A stretch of DNA of 64,000 nt from Microbacterium sp. LWS13-1.2 (GTDB taxonomy: Bacteria > Actinomycetota > Actinomycetes > Actinomycetales > Microbacteriaceae), in assembly GCF_040144835.1 (NCBI RefSeq), contig NZ_CP151632.1, positions 2,728,001 to 2,792,000 on the forward strand, in the 5' to 3' direction. Under the pieces are notes generated by a model. That model searched no databases. It saw only the letters and a program-made list of their open reading frames with translations, and had not been told where the DNA came from. Both the position numbers and the translations under genes were made by a program. Below, one piece after another: positions 8,787-17,284 of the stretch (positions within the stretch are counted from its first letter, which is position 1; each line of letters begins with the position of its first letter).

Positions 8787-9373
8787 GCCCCGACCTGCCC
8801 CAGAACCGGCTGCACCGCGCCGTCATCACGACCTGGCGCCAACTGCCGTTCTTCGTCTGGCTCATCGCGCTGTGGATGCTCCTCTGGGGGCAGTTCACAG
8901 GGCTTGCGTTCCTCACCGGCCTGATCGCGGCGATCATCGTGACGCGCATCTTCCGCCTGCCGCCTGTCGAGCTCTCCGGCCGCGTGAACCTCTGGTGGGG
9001 GTTCGTGTTCGTGGCCGAGTTCATCGTGGCGGTGATCCACGGCTCGCTCATCGTGGCGTGGCAGGTGCTCGACTTCCGGCGACAGCCCGGCGCCGCGATC
9101 ATCGCCGTGCAGCTGCGCACCGACGACGACCTGATCATGACGCACACCGGCGTGACGGCATCCCTCATCCCCGGCTCGCTGATCGTCGAGACCGATCGCG
9201 ACCGCCGCATCCTGTACCTGCACGTGATCGGCGTGCGCGACGACACCGATGTCGAGAGGCAGCGCGCGAGCGTCTACCACTGGGAGGAGCGCATCGTGCG
9301 CGCAGTCGGTTCGCGGGCGCAGCTGCAGGCGATCCGAGCCGCGAGACCCGTCGCCGGAGGGGGTGCGCGATGA
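8783..9373 (+). CDS. mrpE: Na+/H+ antiporter subunit E (MrpE)
   Basis: The protein has 196 residues. Two or three N-terminal membrane segments are followed by a soluble domain with TDDDLIMTHTGVTASLIPGSLIV and YLHVIGV, typical of MrpE. The GTG start is fixed by the 4-nt overlap with mrpD. It is a small stabilising subunit of the complex. Its stop overlaps mrpF. Confidence 0.9.
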   Translation: MSPDLPQNRLHRAVITTWRQLPFFVWLIALWMLLWGQFTGLAFLTGLIAAIIVTRIFRLPPVELSGRVNLWWGFVFVAEFIVAVIHGSLIVAWQVLDFRRQPGAAIIAVQLRTDDDLIMTHTGVTASLIPGSLIVETDRDRRILYLHVIGVRDDTDVERQRASVYHWEERIVRAVGSRAQLQAIRAARPVAGGGAR

Positions 9374-9636
9374 ACATCCTGATGATCGCGATCTACGTGA
9401 TCTTCGGCGTGGCCGCACTGGTGACGCTGTGGCGGATCGTGATCGGGCCGTCGATCCTCGACCGCGCGGTGGCGTCCGACGTGCTCCTCACCGAGGTGAT
9501 GTGCGTGCTGGGCGCCGAGATGGCGATCAACCATCACACCCGGACGCTTCCGGTGCTGCTGATCATCGCCGCGGTCGGCGTGTTCGGGTCGATCTCGATC
9601 GCGCGGTTCGTGGCGAGAAGGGACCAGGGACGATGA
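9370..9636 (+). CDS. mrpF: Na+/H+ antiporter subunit F (MrpF)
   Basis: This 88-residue protein has three transmembrane helices and the family motif RIVIGPSILDRAVASDVL near residues 22-39. ATGA overlaps exist at both ends. MrpF homologues have also been linked to export of bile salts in Bacillus; here the complete operon supports antiport. Confidence 0.9.
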   Translation: MNILMIAIYVIFGVAALVTLWRIVIGPSILDRAVASDVLLTEVMCVLGAEMAINHHTRTLPVLLIIAAVGVFGSISIARFVARRDQGR

Positions 9637-9989
9637 ACGAGATCCTGGATGTCGCGGCCCTCGTCCTGATCCTCATCGGCGCACTGCTGTGCCTCACCGC
9701 CGCGATCGGCGTGCTGCGCTTCCGCGACGTGCCGAGCCGCCTCCACGCGGCGACCAAGCCGCAGGTTCTCGGCCTGATGTTGATCTGCCTGGCGATCGCG
9801 CTGTCGTTGCGGTCGTGGCCGGTGGTCGCATTCCTCGTGCCGATCGTGCTCATCCAGCTCGCGACGGCGCCGCTGTCGGCGCACATGGTGGGGCGTCAGG
9901 CGTATCGCAACGGCACGATCGACGAGACCGGGCTCCACGTCGACGAGCTTGCCGAGTCCAAGCGCACGCCGCCGGCCGCCGGCGGCTGA
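9633..9989 (+). CDS. mrpG: Na+/H+ antiporter subunit G (MrpG)
   Basis: This 118-residue protein with three helices carries the MrpG signature GVLRFRDVPSRLHAATKPQ (about residues 27-45). It is the last gene of the operon and overlaps mrpF by 4 nt. The C-terminal hydrophilic tail (about 30 residues) is charged. A long imperfect hairpin starts in the last codons. Confidence 0.9.
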   Translation: MNEILDVAALVLILIGALLCLTAAIGVLRFRDVPSRLHAATKPQVLGLMLICLAIALSLRSWPVVAFLVPIVLIQLATAPLSAHMVGRQAYRNGTIDETGLHVDELAESKRTPPAAGG

Positions 9990-10022
9990 GGCAGCAGCTG
10001 CAGCCTCGGGCGCGAGCCGCCG
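9980..10022. terminator. Imperfect hairpin at the end of the mrp operon
   Basis: The outer stem is CGGCGGCT / AGCCGCCG (8 bp), with an inner GAGGC / GCCTC pairing. It sits between the convergent mrpG gene and the broken monooxygenase gene. Confidence 0.4.
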
Positions 10023-11300
10023 TCAGCGCGAGACGCTCGCGCGGCGGCGCGCCCAGGCCGGCGCCCTCTCGGGCCGAGGGCCGACGCCGATGATGAACGC
10101 GGGGATGACGGTCAGTGCGGGCAGGCGACCGAGGAGTCGGATGAGCCGGCGCGGCGGCGTGACTCCTGCGTCGCTGAGCGCAGGCATGATGAGGCGCGCG
10201 TGGATGAAGCGCTGCAGCGCCTGGATCACGACCGTAGGCAGCGTCCGCCGGCGCTGCACGCGCGCGAGCACGCGATCGCCCTCGCGAGCGGAGCCCCGGG
10301 ACGTGCCGCGACGCAGCGGATCGGCGAGGATGCGGGCGGCGGCGGCGGCATCCTGCACGGCGAGGTTGATGCCGACGCCGCCGACGGGCGACATCGCGTG
10401 GGCCGCGTCGCCGATGCACAGCACACCGGGCGCGTGCCAGCGGCGCAGGCGATCGAGGCGCACGTCGAGGTGTTTGACGTCGTCCATCGACGCGATGCCG
10501 TCGACGTCTGCGGCGAGCTCGGGGAGGAGCTGCGCGGTGTCGGCGCGGAAGGCCTCGACTCCTCGCCGGCGGACCGCGGTGTCGGTGCCCTTGTGCCCGA
10601 GCGCCGCGACCTGCACGTAGCCCCTGCGGGGGATCGCGATGGCGACGCGCCCCTTGCCGATGCGCGGCAGCAGGGACTCGCCGAGCGGCTCCGCGGTGTT
10701 CACGCGGTACTACCAGACGTCGAAGCCGACCCGGAACTGCCGCGCCGGAAGGCCGACGGACCGCCTGACCACCGACCAGCGTCCGTCGCACGCGACCGTG
10801 AGGTCGGCGAGGAGCCGGCCGTCACCTGCCGGTGACGAGTACTCCACACCGACCACGCGATCGCCGTCGCGGATGACACCGGTCACCTCGTGCTCCGTGC
10901 GCAGGGTGAACGACGGTTCGGCGGCAGCGGCATCGGCGATGAGGTCGAGCAGGTCCCATTGCGGCACCATCGCGATATACGGATGCCGCACCCGCAGGCG
11001 CGAGAAGTCGGCCATCTCCACGTCCTGGCCGGCGGGTCCGGGCAGGACGACCCGGCTGATCCGCGAGTGCGGCAGCGCGTCGAACCGGTCGAAGAGGCCG
11101 AGGTCGTCGAGCAGGCCGAGGGTGGTCGGATGGACGGTGTCGCCACGGAAGTCGCGGAGGAAGTCGGCGTGCTTCTCCAGCACCGTGACCTTCACTCCCG
11201 CCCGGGCGAGCAGGAGGCCGAGCACGAGGCCGGCGGGGCCGCCGCCCACGATGGCGCACGTCGTCCGCGTCGACCCGCCGGCGTCGGGATCGAAGGTCAT
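10023..11300 (-). pseudogene. FAD-dependent monooxygenase interrupted by an amber codon
   Basis: Reading from ATG at 11300, the first 196 codons encode the Rossmann FAD-binding start (IVGGGPAGLVLGLLLARAG) and the DGRWSVVRR segment of class A flavin monooxygenases. A TAG (10712-10710) then ends the frame after GFDVW. The same frame continues without any shift (YRVNT, then GYVQVAA) through the second FAD motif CIGDAAHAMSPVGGVGINLAVQDA to a stop at 10025-10023. Homologues commonly have an aromatic residue at this place (DVLWFR-like), so one base change TGG to TAG explains it. Restored, the protein would have 425 residues, normal for the family. Whether it is a true null allele, an assembly error or a suppressed stop cannot be told here. 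Confidence 0.85.
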
Positions 11301-11414
11301 GTCGGCATCCGTCTCAGCACCGGCCGGGTCTCCACCTTCGACGCCTCCTCGTGTCCTCGCGCTCCTGCCGAGCACCATCCGAACCCAGGGTACGACCGCC
11401 GCGTCGGCGAAGGG

Positions 11415-12281
11415 CTAGGCGCGTTCCACCGGCAGCCACAGCTCCGACGTCGCGGTGCTGAAGTCGTCGGCGCGCTCGAGGATGGCCACGATCGAGGGAC
11501 CCGGTCGCAGCCGCCAGGGGTTGGACGGGAACCAGTCGGCGGCGGTCGCGGCCCACGTCGCCTGCAGAGCAGCGGGGTACGGGCCCGAGGTGCGGAACAC
11601 CGCCCAGTTTCCGGCCGGCACCTCGATCACGTCGAGGTCGTCGGGCACCGTCGTGGCCTCGCCGACGGCGACGCCGTGCAGGTAGGTCAGCTCGCTGCCC
11701 TTGGTGTAGTCGGGGTCGAGGTCGGCGCTCACCTGCAGCAGCCCTGCGGGCTCGGCGCTGCTCAGCGCCTTGAGGCGCAGGTGCTCGTCGGCGGGGAGCG
11801 AGGCGATGTGCGCCTGGATGTGCGGGTTGACGCCTTCGTGGATGAGCGGCACGCGGGCGGCGTGGCCGACGAGCCGGAGGTCGGAGAGTTCTGCGATGCG
11901 GGTGTCCATGGGGGTGTTCCCTTCTACGGTCAGGCGGAACCTGAGCTGCGGTTGCGTACGAAGGGGACCGCCGTCCCGGCGCACGTCGCCGGGGCCGACG
12001 CCGTGCACGGCCCGGAACGCTCGACCGAATGCCTCGGTCGAGCCGTAGCCGTAGCGCACCGCGATTGCGAGCAGGTCATCGCCGCCCACGACGTCGGCCG
12101 CCGCGACGGACATCCGGCGTCGCCGGATGTATTCCGACAGCGGCATCCCGGCCAGCGACGAGAACATCCGGCGTGTGTGGTACTCGGTGGTGCCGAGACG
12201 CCGCGCCAGGTCGGCCACGTCGACGTCCTCGGTGAGATGGTCCTCGACGTACCCGACGACCTGATTGAGAATCGCGATCAC
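11415..12281 (-). CDS. AraC-family regulator with GyrI-like effector domain
   Basis: The protein has 288 residues. An N-terminal pair of AraC helix-turn-helix motifs (about residues 8-105: VADLARRLGTTEYHTRRMFSS, then IAVRYGYGSTEAFGRAFRAVHG) is followed by a GyrI-like small-molecule binding domain (about 125-288). This is the arrangement of Rob/SoxS-like multidrug-responsive regulators. The start is decided by a strong Shine-Dalgarno AAGGAGGAACC directly before GTG 12281, not the upstream ATG 12320. A candidate -10 TAGGGT lies at 12331-12326. The neighbouring target is unclear; the broken monooxygenase next to it is a candidate. Confidence 0.88.
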   Translation of the reverse strand: MIAILNQVVGYVEDHLTEDVDVADLARRLGTTEYHTRRMFSSLAGMPLSEYIRRRRMSVAAADVVGGDDLLAIAVRYGYGSTEAFGRAFRAVHGVGPGDVRRDGGPLRTQPQLRFRLTVEGNTPMDTRIAELSDLRLVGHAARVPLIHEGVNPHIQAHIASLPADEHLRLKALSSAEPAGLLQVSADLDPDYTKGSELTYLHGVAVGEATTVPDDLDVIEVPAGNWAVFRTSGPYPAALQATWAATAADWFPSNPWRLRPGPSIVAILERADDFSTATSELWLPVERA

Positions 12282-12400
12282 GGTTCCTCCTTCGACATCC
12301 AGCCTCGCCGTCGGTGGCAATCCGCACCCTACTATCGCGGTCCGATCCGATCGGCGGTGCGCCTCGCGATCGATTCACCCCCGCTTGCCGCGGGCCTCAG
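12282..12400. promoter_or_regulatory. AraC gene leader and promoter region
   Basis: This is the first part of a 308-nt gene-free interval (12282-12589). It holds the AraC Shine-Dalgarno and a TAGGGT -10 candidate. The rest of the interval is the inverted repeat described separately. Confidence 0.35.
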
Positions 12401-12550
12401 GCGTTTCGTCTCGCTCGCTGGCGCTCGCTCGCTCAACGACCGGAACCTGTCCCTCGGTCGCTCAACGACCGGAACCTCTCCCTCGGTCGCTCAACGACCG
12501 GAACCTTTCGCTCGGTCGTTGAGCGAGCGAGGAACGAGCGAGACGAAACG
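12401..12550. repeat. Intergenic inverted repeat, copy 2, enlarged by tandem duplication
   Basis: The outer arms are GCGTTTCGTCTCGCTCGCTGG (12401-12421) and GAACGAGCGAGACGAAACG (12532-12550), inverted copies of each other. The inner boundary is GGTCGTTGAGCGAGCGAGG (12515-12533). The right boundary unit of the left arm (GCTCAACGACCGGAACC) has been amplified three times. Same family as 3471-3584 and 18688-18792. Confidence 0.8.
12431..12517 (+). repeat. Three tandem 29-bp repeats
   Basis: Three consecutive 29-bp units start at 12431, 12460 and 12489. Each starts GCTCAACGACCGGAACCT and ends CTCGGTC; they differ at one to three positions. There are no spacers, so this is not CRISPR. Confidence 0.85.
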
Positions 12551-12589
12551 TCCCGCACCCTGCGGAGAAGGGCGGCTCGTCGAGACCGG

Positions 12590-15238
12590 TCAGGGCGTCA
12601 GCACCAGGGTGTCGGTCGTGGCCGCGTCGACCGCCTTCGAAGAGAACGCCCAGGGCGTCAGCTCGGCCTTCTGCCACGACTCGACCTGGTCGGTGTAGTT
12701 CGTGTGGAAGGCGTGGCCGCTCTCGCCGGTGAGCTGGTTCCAGCGCGACGCGTCGAAGTCCGAGAGGTCGACGATCATGCGCATCGAGGGCACGGTGACG
12801 GTCGCGAAGCTCGAGCCGAGGTCCCACCCGGTCGCGTTGACGACGGACGAGCCGCCGCCGACCGGGTACGGACCGCGGTTGAAGAGCCACTCGATGGGTG
12901 CGATGCCCGATTCGCCGAAGCTGTCGTTGATCAGGGGCAGCGCGTGCAGCGAGCCCCAGTTCCAGCGCGAGGGGTTGTCGCCCTGCTCGTCGACCAGCCG
13001 CTCGTACGCGTCGATCGCCGCGCGCTTCAGTGTGTCGGTCATGCCCGATACACCCAGCTCTTCGTTGGTCCACCACGGCGACGCGTCGTCGTCGAGCAGG
13101 GCGTCCATGACCAGGAACAGCCGGCCCTGGCCGCTGAGCGGTGCGGCGTTCTCGCGGCCGTCGACGAACACGTTCTCGACCAGGGTGTCCCACAGCACGT
13201 TCGCGTAGGCGGCGGCCGCGGAGTCGGCGCCGTTCTGGGCGTCCCACTCCTGCAGCAGGTCGAGCGCGGCATCCGTTTCGTCATCGCCCGTGGTGATCTC
13301 GGCGTAGGCCGCGGTCAGCCGCATGCCGATGAAGGAGTAGTCGTCGGCCTGGATGGCGTTGAGGTCGTCCGCGGTCACCGGACCCTTGGCGATCGCGCGC
13401 TGGATCAGCTCGTCGATGCGCGCGGCGCGCCAGCCGTAGTCCCAGTCCGTCGTGAGGCTGTACGTGTAGTCGGCGGCGACGATCGCGTTGTTCGCGGTGA
13501 CGATGTAGCCCTCGGTGGGGTTGTACGAGACCGGCAGCTCTTCGAACGGGATGTAACCCTGCCACGTGTACGCCGAGTCCCATCCGGGCTGCGGCATCGA
13601 GCCGTCGCCGGCACCGCGGATCGGAAGCTTGCCGGGCGTCTGGTAGCCGATGTTGCCGTCGACGTCGGCGTAGATCAGGTTCTGCGCCGGCACGTCGAAG
13701 CGGGCGGCCGCGCCGCGGAAATCGTCGAAGTCCTTCGCCGTGTTGAGGGCGAAGATGGCGGATGCCGTGGTCCCGGGCTGCAGCGCGGTCCACCGCAGGC
13801 TGACCGCATACTCGCCGTCCGGCGCCTCAGCCGGCGCGGCGACCGTGCCTGCCGTGCCGGTGTAGGGGTTCTCGGCGATCGCCGTGAAGTCGTCCGTGAG
13901 ACCGGACACGATCGGGCCGTTCACGGTCGAGCGCACCTCGAGCTCGACGTCCTCGCCGCCGGCCACTTTGAACGTCTCGGTGTGCGTCTCGAGGGGCACC
14001 AGCGCGCCGTCGTACCAGTACGAGTCGCCGTCGATCCTCTCGAGGTAAAGGTCGGTGACATCGGTGGTGAGGTTCGTGAAGCCCCAGGCGACGCGGCCGT
14101 TGTGGCCGATGACCACGCCCGGCAGTCCCGAGAAGCCGAAGCCTGCGACGTCGAACGGGCACTCCTCGGTGACGGTGGAGCACTTCAGCTGGATCTGGTG
14201 CCAGACGCTCGGCAGCGATGCCCCGAGGTGGGGGTCATTCGCGAGCAGCGGCATCCCCGTGTCGGTGACGCTGCCCGACACGACCCACGAGTTCGAGCCG
14301 ATGCCCTCGCCCGCGTCGCCGACGAGGTCGCTCACCGCGTCGAGCACGGTGTCGGCCTCGCTCCACTCGACGGCGGCGGCAGGGGCCGCGTCCCCCGCGG
14401 CGTCACCCTCGGCATCGCCGCCGTCACCCTCGTCCTCGCCCTCGGCGGCGAGGTCGGGTGCCGTGCCCACAGCCGGTACCGTCGAGATCTTCGGCACGAT
14501 CACGGGGTTCCGGTCGTAGGGATAGGCGGGATAGAGGCCGTCGATCTGCGCCTCGGTGAGGTCGGCCGCCAGGACGGCGCGCTCTGTCTCGTTCTCGATG
14601 TTGCTGCGGAGGTCCCAGGCCATCGCCTTCAGCCACGCCACCGAGTCGGCCGGCGTCCACGGCTCGATCTGGTAGTCGGGGTTCTGCAGGCCGAGGATCG
14701 CGTACTCGAACGACGCGTCGGCCCCCTGGTTCTCGGCGAGGTACGCGTTGACCCCGTCGGCGTAGGCCTCGTAGTACGCGCGCTCGGCAGCGGTGAGCGC
14801 CTCGACCTCCTGCTCGGCGGTGGCGTGCCAGCCGAGCGTGCGCAGGAACTTGTCGGTGCCCAGCTGCGATTCGCCGAACAGCTCCGAGAGGCGCCCGCTC
14901 GTGACGTGCCGGCGGAAGTCCATCTCCCAGAACCGGTCCTGCGCCTGCACGTATCCCTGCGCGAAGAACAGGTCGTGCGACGAGTCGGCGGTGATCGTCG
15001 GGATGCCGAGCACGTCGCGCTGCACCGTCACCTCCGCCTCGAGGCCAGGCACCGTCGCCTCGCCGCTCAGCTGCGGGAACGAGCGCTGCGCCGTGTACGC
15101 GACGAAGCCGACCGCGATGAGGGCGAGCACGACGATGCCCGCGAGGATGCTGAAGAGCGTGATGCCGACCGTCCGCCCCACGGATCGACGGGGAGCGGTG
15201 TCGTCGACGGCGTAGGGCGAGGGCTGGGGCTTCGGCAT
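12590..15238 (-). CDS. Penicillin acylase-family N-terminal nucleophile hydrolase
   Basis: The 882-residue precursor is exported or membrane-anchored: an N-terminal hydrophobic helix (about residues 25-48) follows a cytosolic stretch. Family members cleave themselves into alpha and beta chains and hydrolyse amide bonds (beta-lactam side chains, acyl-homoserine lactones and similar). The beta chain should begin at Ser315 in GIGSNSWVVSG (codon 14296-14294), followed by the conserved LLANDPHLG. Just before the cut site lies an acidic, low-complexity linker (EGEDEGDGGDAEGD), probably the spacer peptide removed in maturation. The ATG at 15238 starts the likely protein; upstream codons lie in a hairpin-rich leader. 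A -10 candidate TAGCAT lies at 15339-15334. Natural substrate unknown. Confidence 0.9.
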   Translation of the reverse strand: MPKPQPSPYAVDDTAPRRSVGRTVGITLFSILAGIVVLALIAVGFVAYTAQRSFPQLSGEATVPGLEAEVTVQRDVLGIPTITADSSHDLFFAQGYVQAQDRFWEMDFRRHVTSGRLSELFGESQLGTDKFLRTLGWHATAEQEVEALTAAERAYYEAYADGVNAYLAENQGADASFEYAILGLQNPDYQIEPWTPADSVAWLKAMAWDLRSNIENETERAVLAADLTEAQIDGLYPAYPYDRNPVIVPKISTVPAVGTAPDLAAEGEDEGDGGDAEGDAAGDAAPAAAVEWSEADTVLDAVSDLVGDAGEGIGSNSWVVSGSVTDTGMPLLANDPHLGASLPSVWHQIQLKCSTVTEECPFDVAGFGFSGLPGVVIGHNGRVAWGFTNLTTDVTDLYLERIDGDSYWYDGALVPLETHTETFKVAGGEDVELEVRSTVNGPIVSGLTDDFTAIAENPYTGTAGTVAAPAEAPDGEYAVSLRWTALQPGTTASAIFALNTAKDFDDFRGAAARFDVPAQNLIYADVDGNIGYQTPGKLPIRGAGDGSMPQPGWDSAYTWQGYIPFEELPVSYNPTEGYIVTANNAIVAADYTYSLTTDWDYGWRAARIDELIQRAIAKGPVTADDLNAIQADDYSFIGMRLTAAYAEITTGDDETDAALDLLQEWDAQNGADSAAAAYANVLWDTLVENVFVDGRENAAPLSGQGRLFLVMDALLDDDASPWWTNEELGVSGMTDTLKRAAIDAYERLVDEQGDNPSRWNWGSLHALPLINDSFGESGIAPIEWLFNRGPYPVGGGSSVVNATGWDLGSSFATVTVPSMRMIVDLSDFDASRWNQLTGESGHAFHTNYTDQVESWQKAELTPWAFSSKAVDAATTDTLVLTP

Positions 15239-15299
15239 TGAAGGGCTTTCCGAGCGAGGGTTGGGGGGAACGCGGTGCCAGGCACCGCGGCATCCGGTC

Positions 15300-15322
15300 C
15301 CTGTGCATTCGGGTAGCACAGG
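15300..15322. promoter_or_regulatory. Hairpin in the leader of the penicillin acylase gene
   Basis: A perfect 7-bp stem CCTGTGC / GCACAGG encloses a 9-nt loop, between the candidate -10 (15339-15334) and the start codon. Its role is unknown. Confidence 0.3.
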
Positions 15323-15430
15323 CACCGCTCCGCATGCTAACCCCGACCCGCGTCCTACGCCGAATCGCACTCGCTTTTGCCGTGGGATCGGCTGTTGCGA
15401 ACCATCCGACGGGTGCCCGCCCGGTATCCG

Positions 15431-17284
15431 TCAGCCGATGACGCTCGGCTGCAGGTCGCGGAGCGTGCGGAAGTGCGTCATGCGGGTGACGCCGATGGCG
15501 GCGATCACGCCGGCGCCGACGAGCCATGCGAGCAGCACGGCGAGGTCGAGCCACACCCGGTCGGCGCTGCCGCCGTACATCACCTGGCGCATCGCGTCGA
15601 CGACGTAGCCCATCGGCAGCACGTGGTGCAGCGCAGCCAGCGGTGCCGGCAGGGTCTGCCAGGGGAACGTGCCGCCCGCGGTCACCAGCTGCAGCACCAT
15701 CAGCACCAGCCCGAGGAACTGCCCGACCGATCCCAGCCAGACGTTCAGCGCGAGCACGATCGCCGCGTACGTGGCGCTGGCGAGCACCAGGATGCCGAGC
15801 GTCGCCAGCGGATGCGCGAACGAGAAGCCGAGCGCGAGGACGAGCACCCCGAAGAGCCCGACCATCTGCAGGCCGCCGAGAAGGGCGGGGGTCGCCCAGC
15901 CCGCGAGTGTGATGCGGATCGGCGAGTGCAGGGCCGTCACCGCGCGCTTGGAGACGGGCTTGACGATCAGGAACAGCGCGTAGATGCCGATCCAGCCGGC
16001 GAGGGCGGCGAAGAACGGCGCGAGGCCGGCGCCGTAGTTCTGGGCTCGGGTGAGCGACGACCGCTCGATCTCGACGGGCGCGGCCAGCGTGCCGGCCTGC
16101 GCCTGGCGGGTCGCGGCGTCGAACGAGGGAAGCTGGGCGGCACCGTCGGCGAGTCCGTCGCGCAGCTGCGTCGCGCCGTCCTCGAGCTGGGTCAGGCCGC
16201 CGTCGAGGGCAGTTGCCCCGTCGCGCAGCTGCGCGGCGCCGTCGGCGGCGGTCGCCGCGCCCGTGGCCAGGGTCGCCGAGCCTGCGGCGACGCTCGCGGC
16301 GCCCGCCGACACCTGCTGGGCTCCGTCGTTCAGCCGGCCGATCTCGGCGACGGCGCCCTGCACGCGATCGTCGACCGCGTCCAGCCGTTCGCCGACGGGA
16401 TCCAGCTGTGCGAGGACCTCTTCGATCCGCGTCTGGTCGAGACCCGCCTCGGCGAGCGTCGCGGCAATGCCGTCGCGCACCTGTGGCAGTGTCGAGACCG
16501 CATCAGAGGATGCCGCGCCGATCCGGTCCGCGATCGCGTCGAGCTGCGCGGTGCCGCCGGCAACCTGGCTCGCACCGTCCGCGACCTGAGCCGCACCCGT
16601 CGAGAGCTGGGTGGCACCGTCGCGCAGCTGCGCAGTTCCGTCGGCGAGCTGGACGGCACCGGCGGAGAGCCGCCCGGCACCGTCGCCGGCCTGCGCGAGA
16701 CCGTCCACCAGCTGAGAGGCGCCGGTGGCGGCATCCGTCAGCTGGATTCGGATGGTGTCGAGCGCGTCGAGCATGGTGAGACCCGCCTCGGCCACGACCT
16801 TCTCGGTGATCGTGGTCTGGATGCGCTCGACCGCCTGCGTGCCGATCGTCGAGGCGAGGTAGTTGTTGGCGTCGCTCGTGTGCAGCACGATGTCGGCCGT
16901 CCGCGGCTCGCCCGTCGTGATGGAGGCGATCGCAGCGGTGAAGTCCGCGGGCAGCTCGATCGCGAAGTCGTAGGCGCCATCGTCGAGGCCCGCGTCCGCG
17001 TCGTCGGCGGTGGCGAGGTGCCAGTCGAACGTGCCGTCTTCGATGAGCTCCTGGGCGACCTCGTCGCCGAGGTTGCGCTCCGTGCCGTTGAGCTCGGCAC
17101 CGGTGTCGGCGACCACGAGTGCGACCGGCACCTCGTCGAGCTGGCTGTAGGGGTCGCGATTCGCCCACAGGTAGAGGCCGCCGTAGAGGATCGGCACGAC
17201 CATCAGTGCGATCAGCGCGATGAGCGACATGCGCGTCGAGGCGAGGCGCCGGAGCTCAGCGAGGATCATCTGGGGGACCTTCAT
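15431..17284 (-). CDS. YhgE/Pip-domain ABC-2-type membrane protein
   Basis: The protein has 617 residues. One N-terminal transmembrane helix (MSLIALIALMVVPILYGGLY) is followed by a large external domain and about five C-terminal helices of ABC-2 exporter type. The middle contains many repeats of the pattern A-x-L-x-DGA-x-QL (about residues 195-400), predicted helical or coiled, as in phage-infection protein Pip/YhgE. Homologues serve as phage receptors or as ESX-linked factors in Gram-positive bacteria; their transport role is unproved. The ATG overlaps the stop of the upstream ATPase-like gene, so the two are co-translated. Confidence 0.9.
   Translation of the reverse strand: MKVPQMILAELRRLASTRMSLIALIALMVVPILYGGLYLWANRDPYSQLDEVPVALVVADTGAELNGTERNLGDEVAQELIEDGTFDWHLATADDADAGLDDGAYDFAIELPADFTAAIASITTGEPRTADIVLHTSDANNYLASTIGTQAVERIQTTITEKVVAEAGLTMLDALDTIRIQLTDAATGASQLVDGLAQAGDGAGRLSAGAVQLADGTAQLRDGATQLSTGAAQVADGASQVAGGTAQLDAIADRIGAASSDAVSTLPQVRDGIAATLAEAGLDQTRIEEVLAQLDPVGERLDAVDDRVQGAVAEIGRLNDGAQQVSAGAASVAAGSATLATGAATAADGAAQLRDGATALDGGLTQLEDGATQLRDGLADGAAQLPSFDAATRQAQAGTLAAPVEIERSSLTRAQNYGAGLAPFFAALAGWIGIYALFLIVKPVSKRAVTALHSPIRITLAGWATPALLGGLQMVGLFGVLVLALGFSFAHPLATLGILVLASATYAAIVLALNVWLGSVGQFLGLVLMVLQLVTAGGTFPWQTLPAPLAALHHVLPMGYVVDAMRQVMYGGSADRVWLDLAVLLAWLVGAGVIAAIGVTRMTHFRTLRDLQPSVIG

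Noticed and set aside
12431..12517. Tandem 29-bp repeats considered as a CRISPR array
   Set aside because: Units are directly adjacent with no spacers, the sequence belongs to the dispersed repeat, and there are no cas genes.
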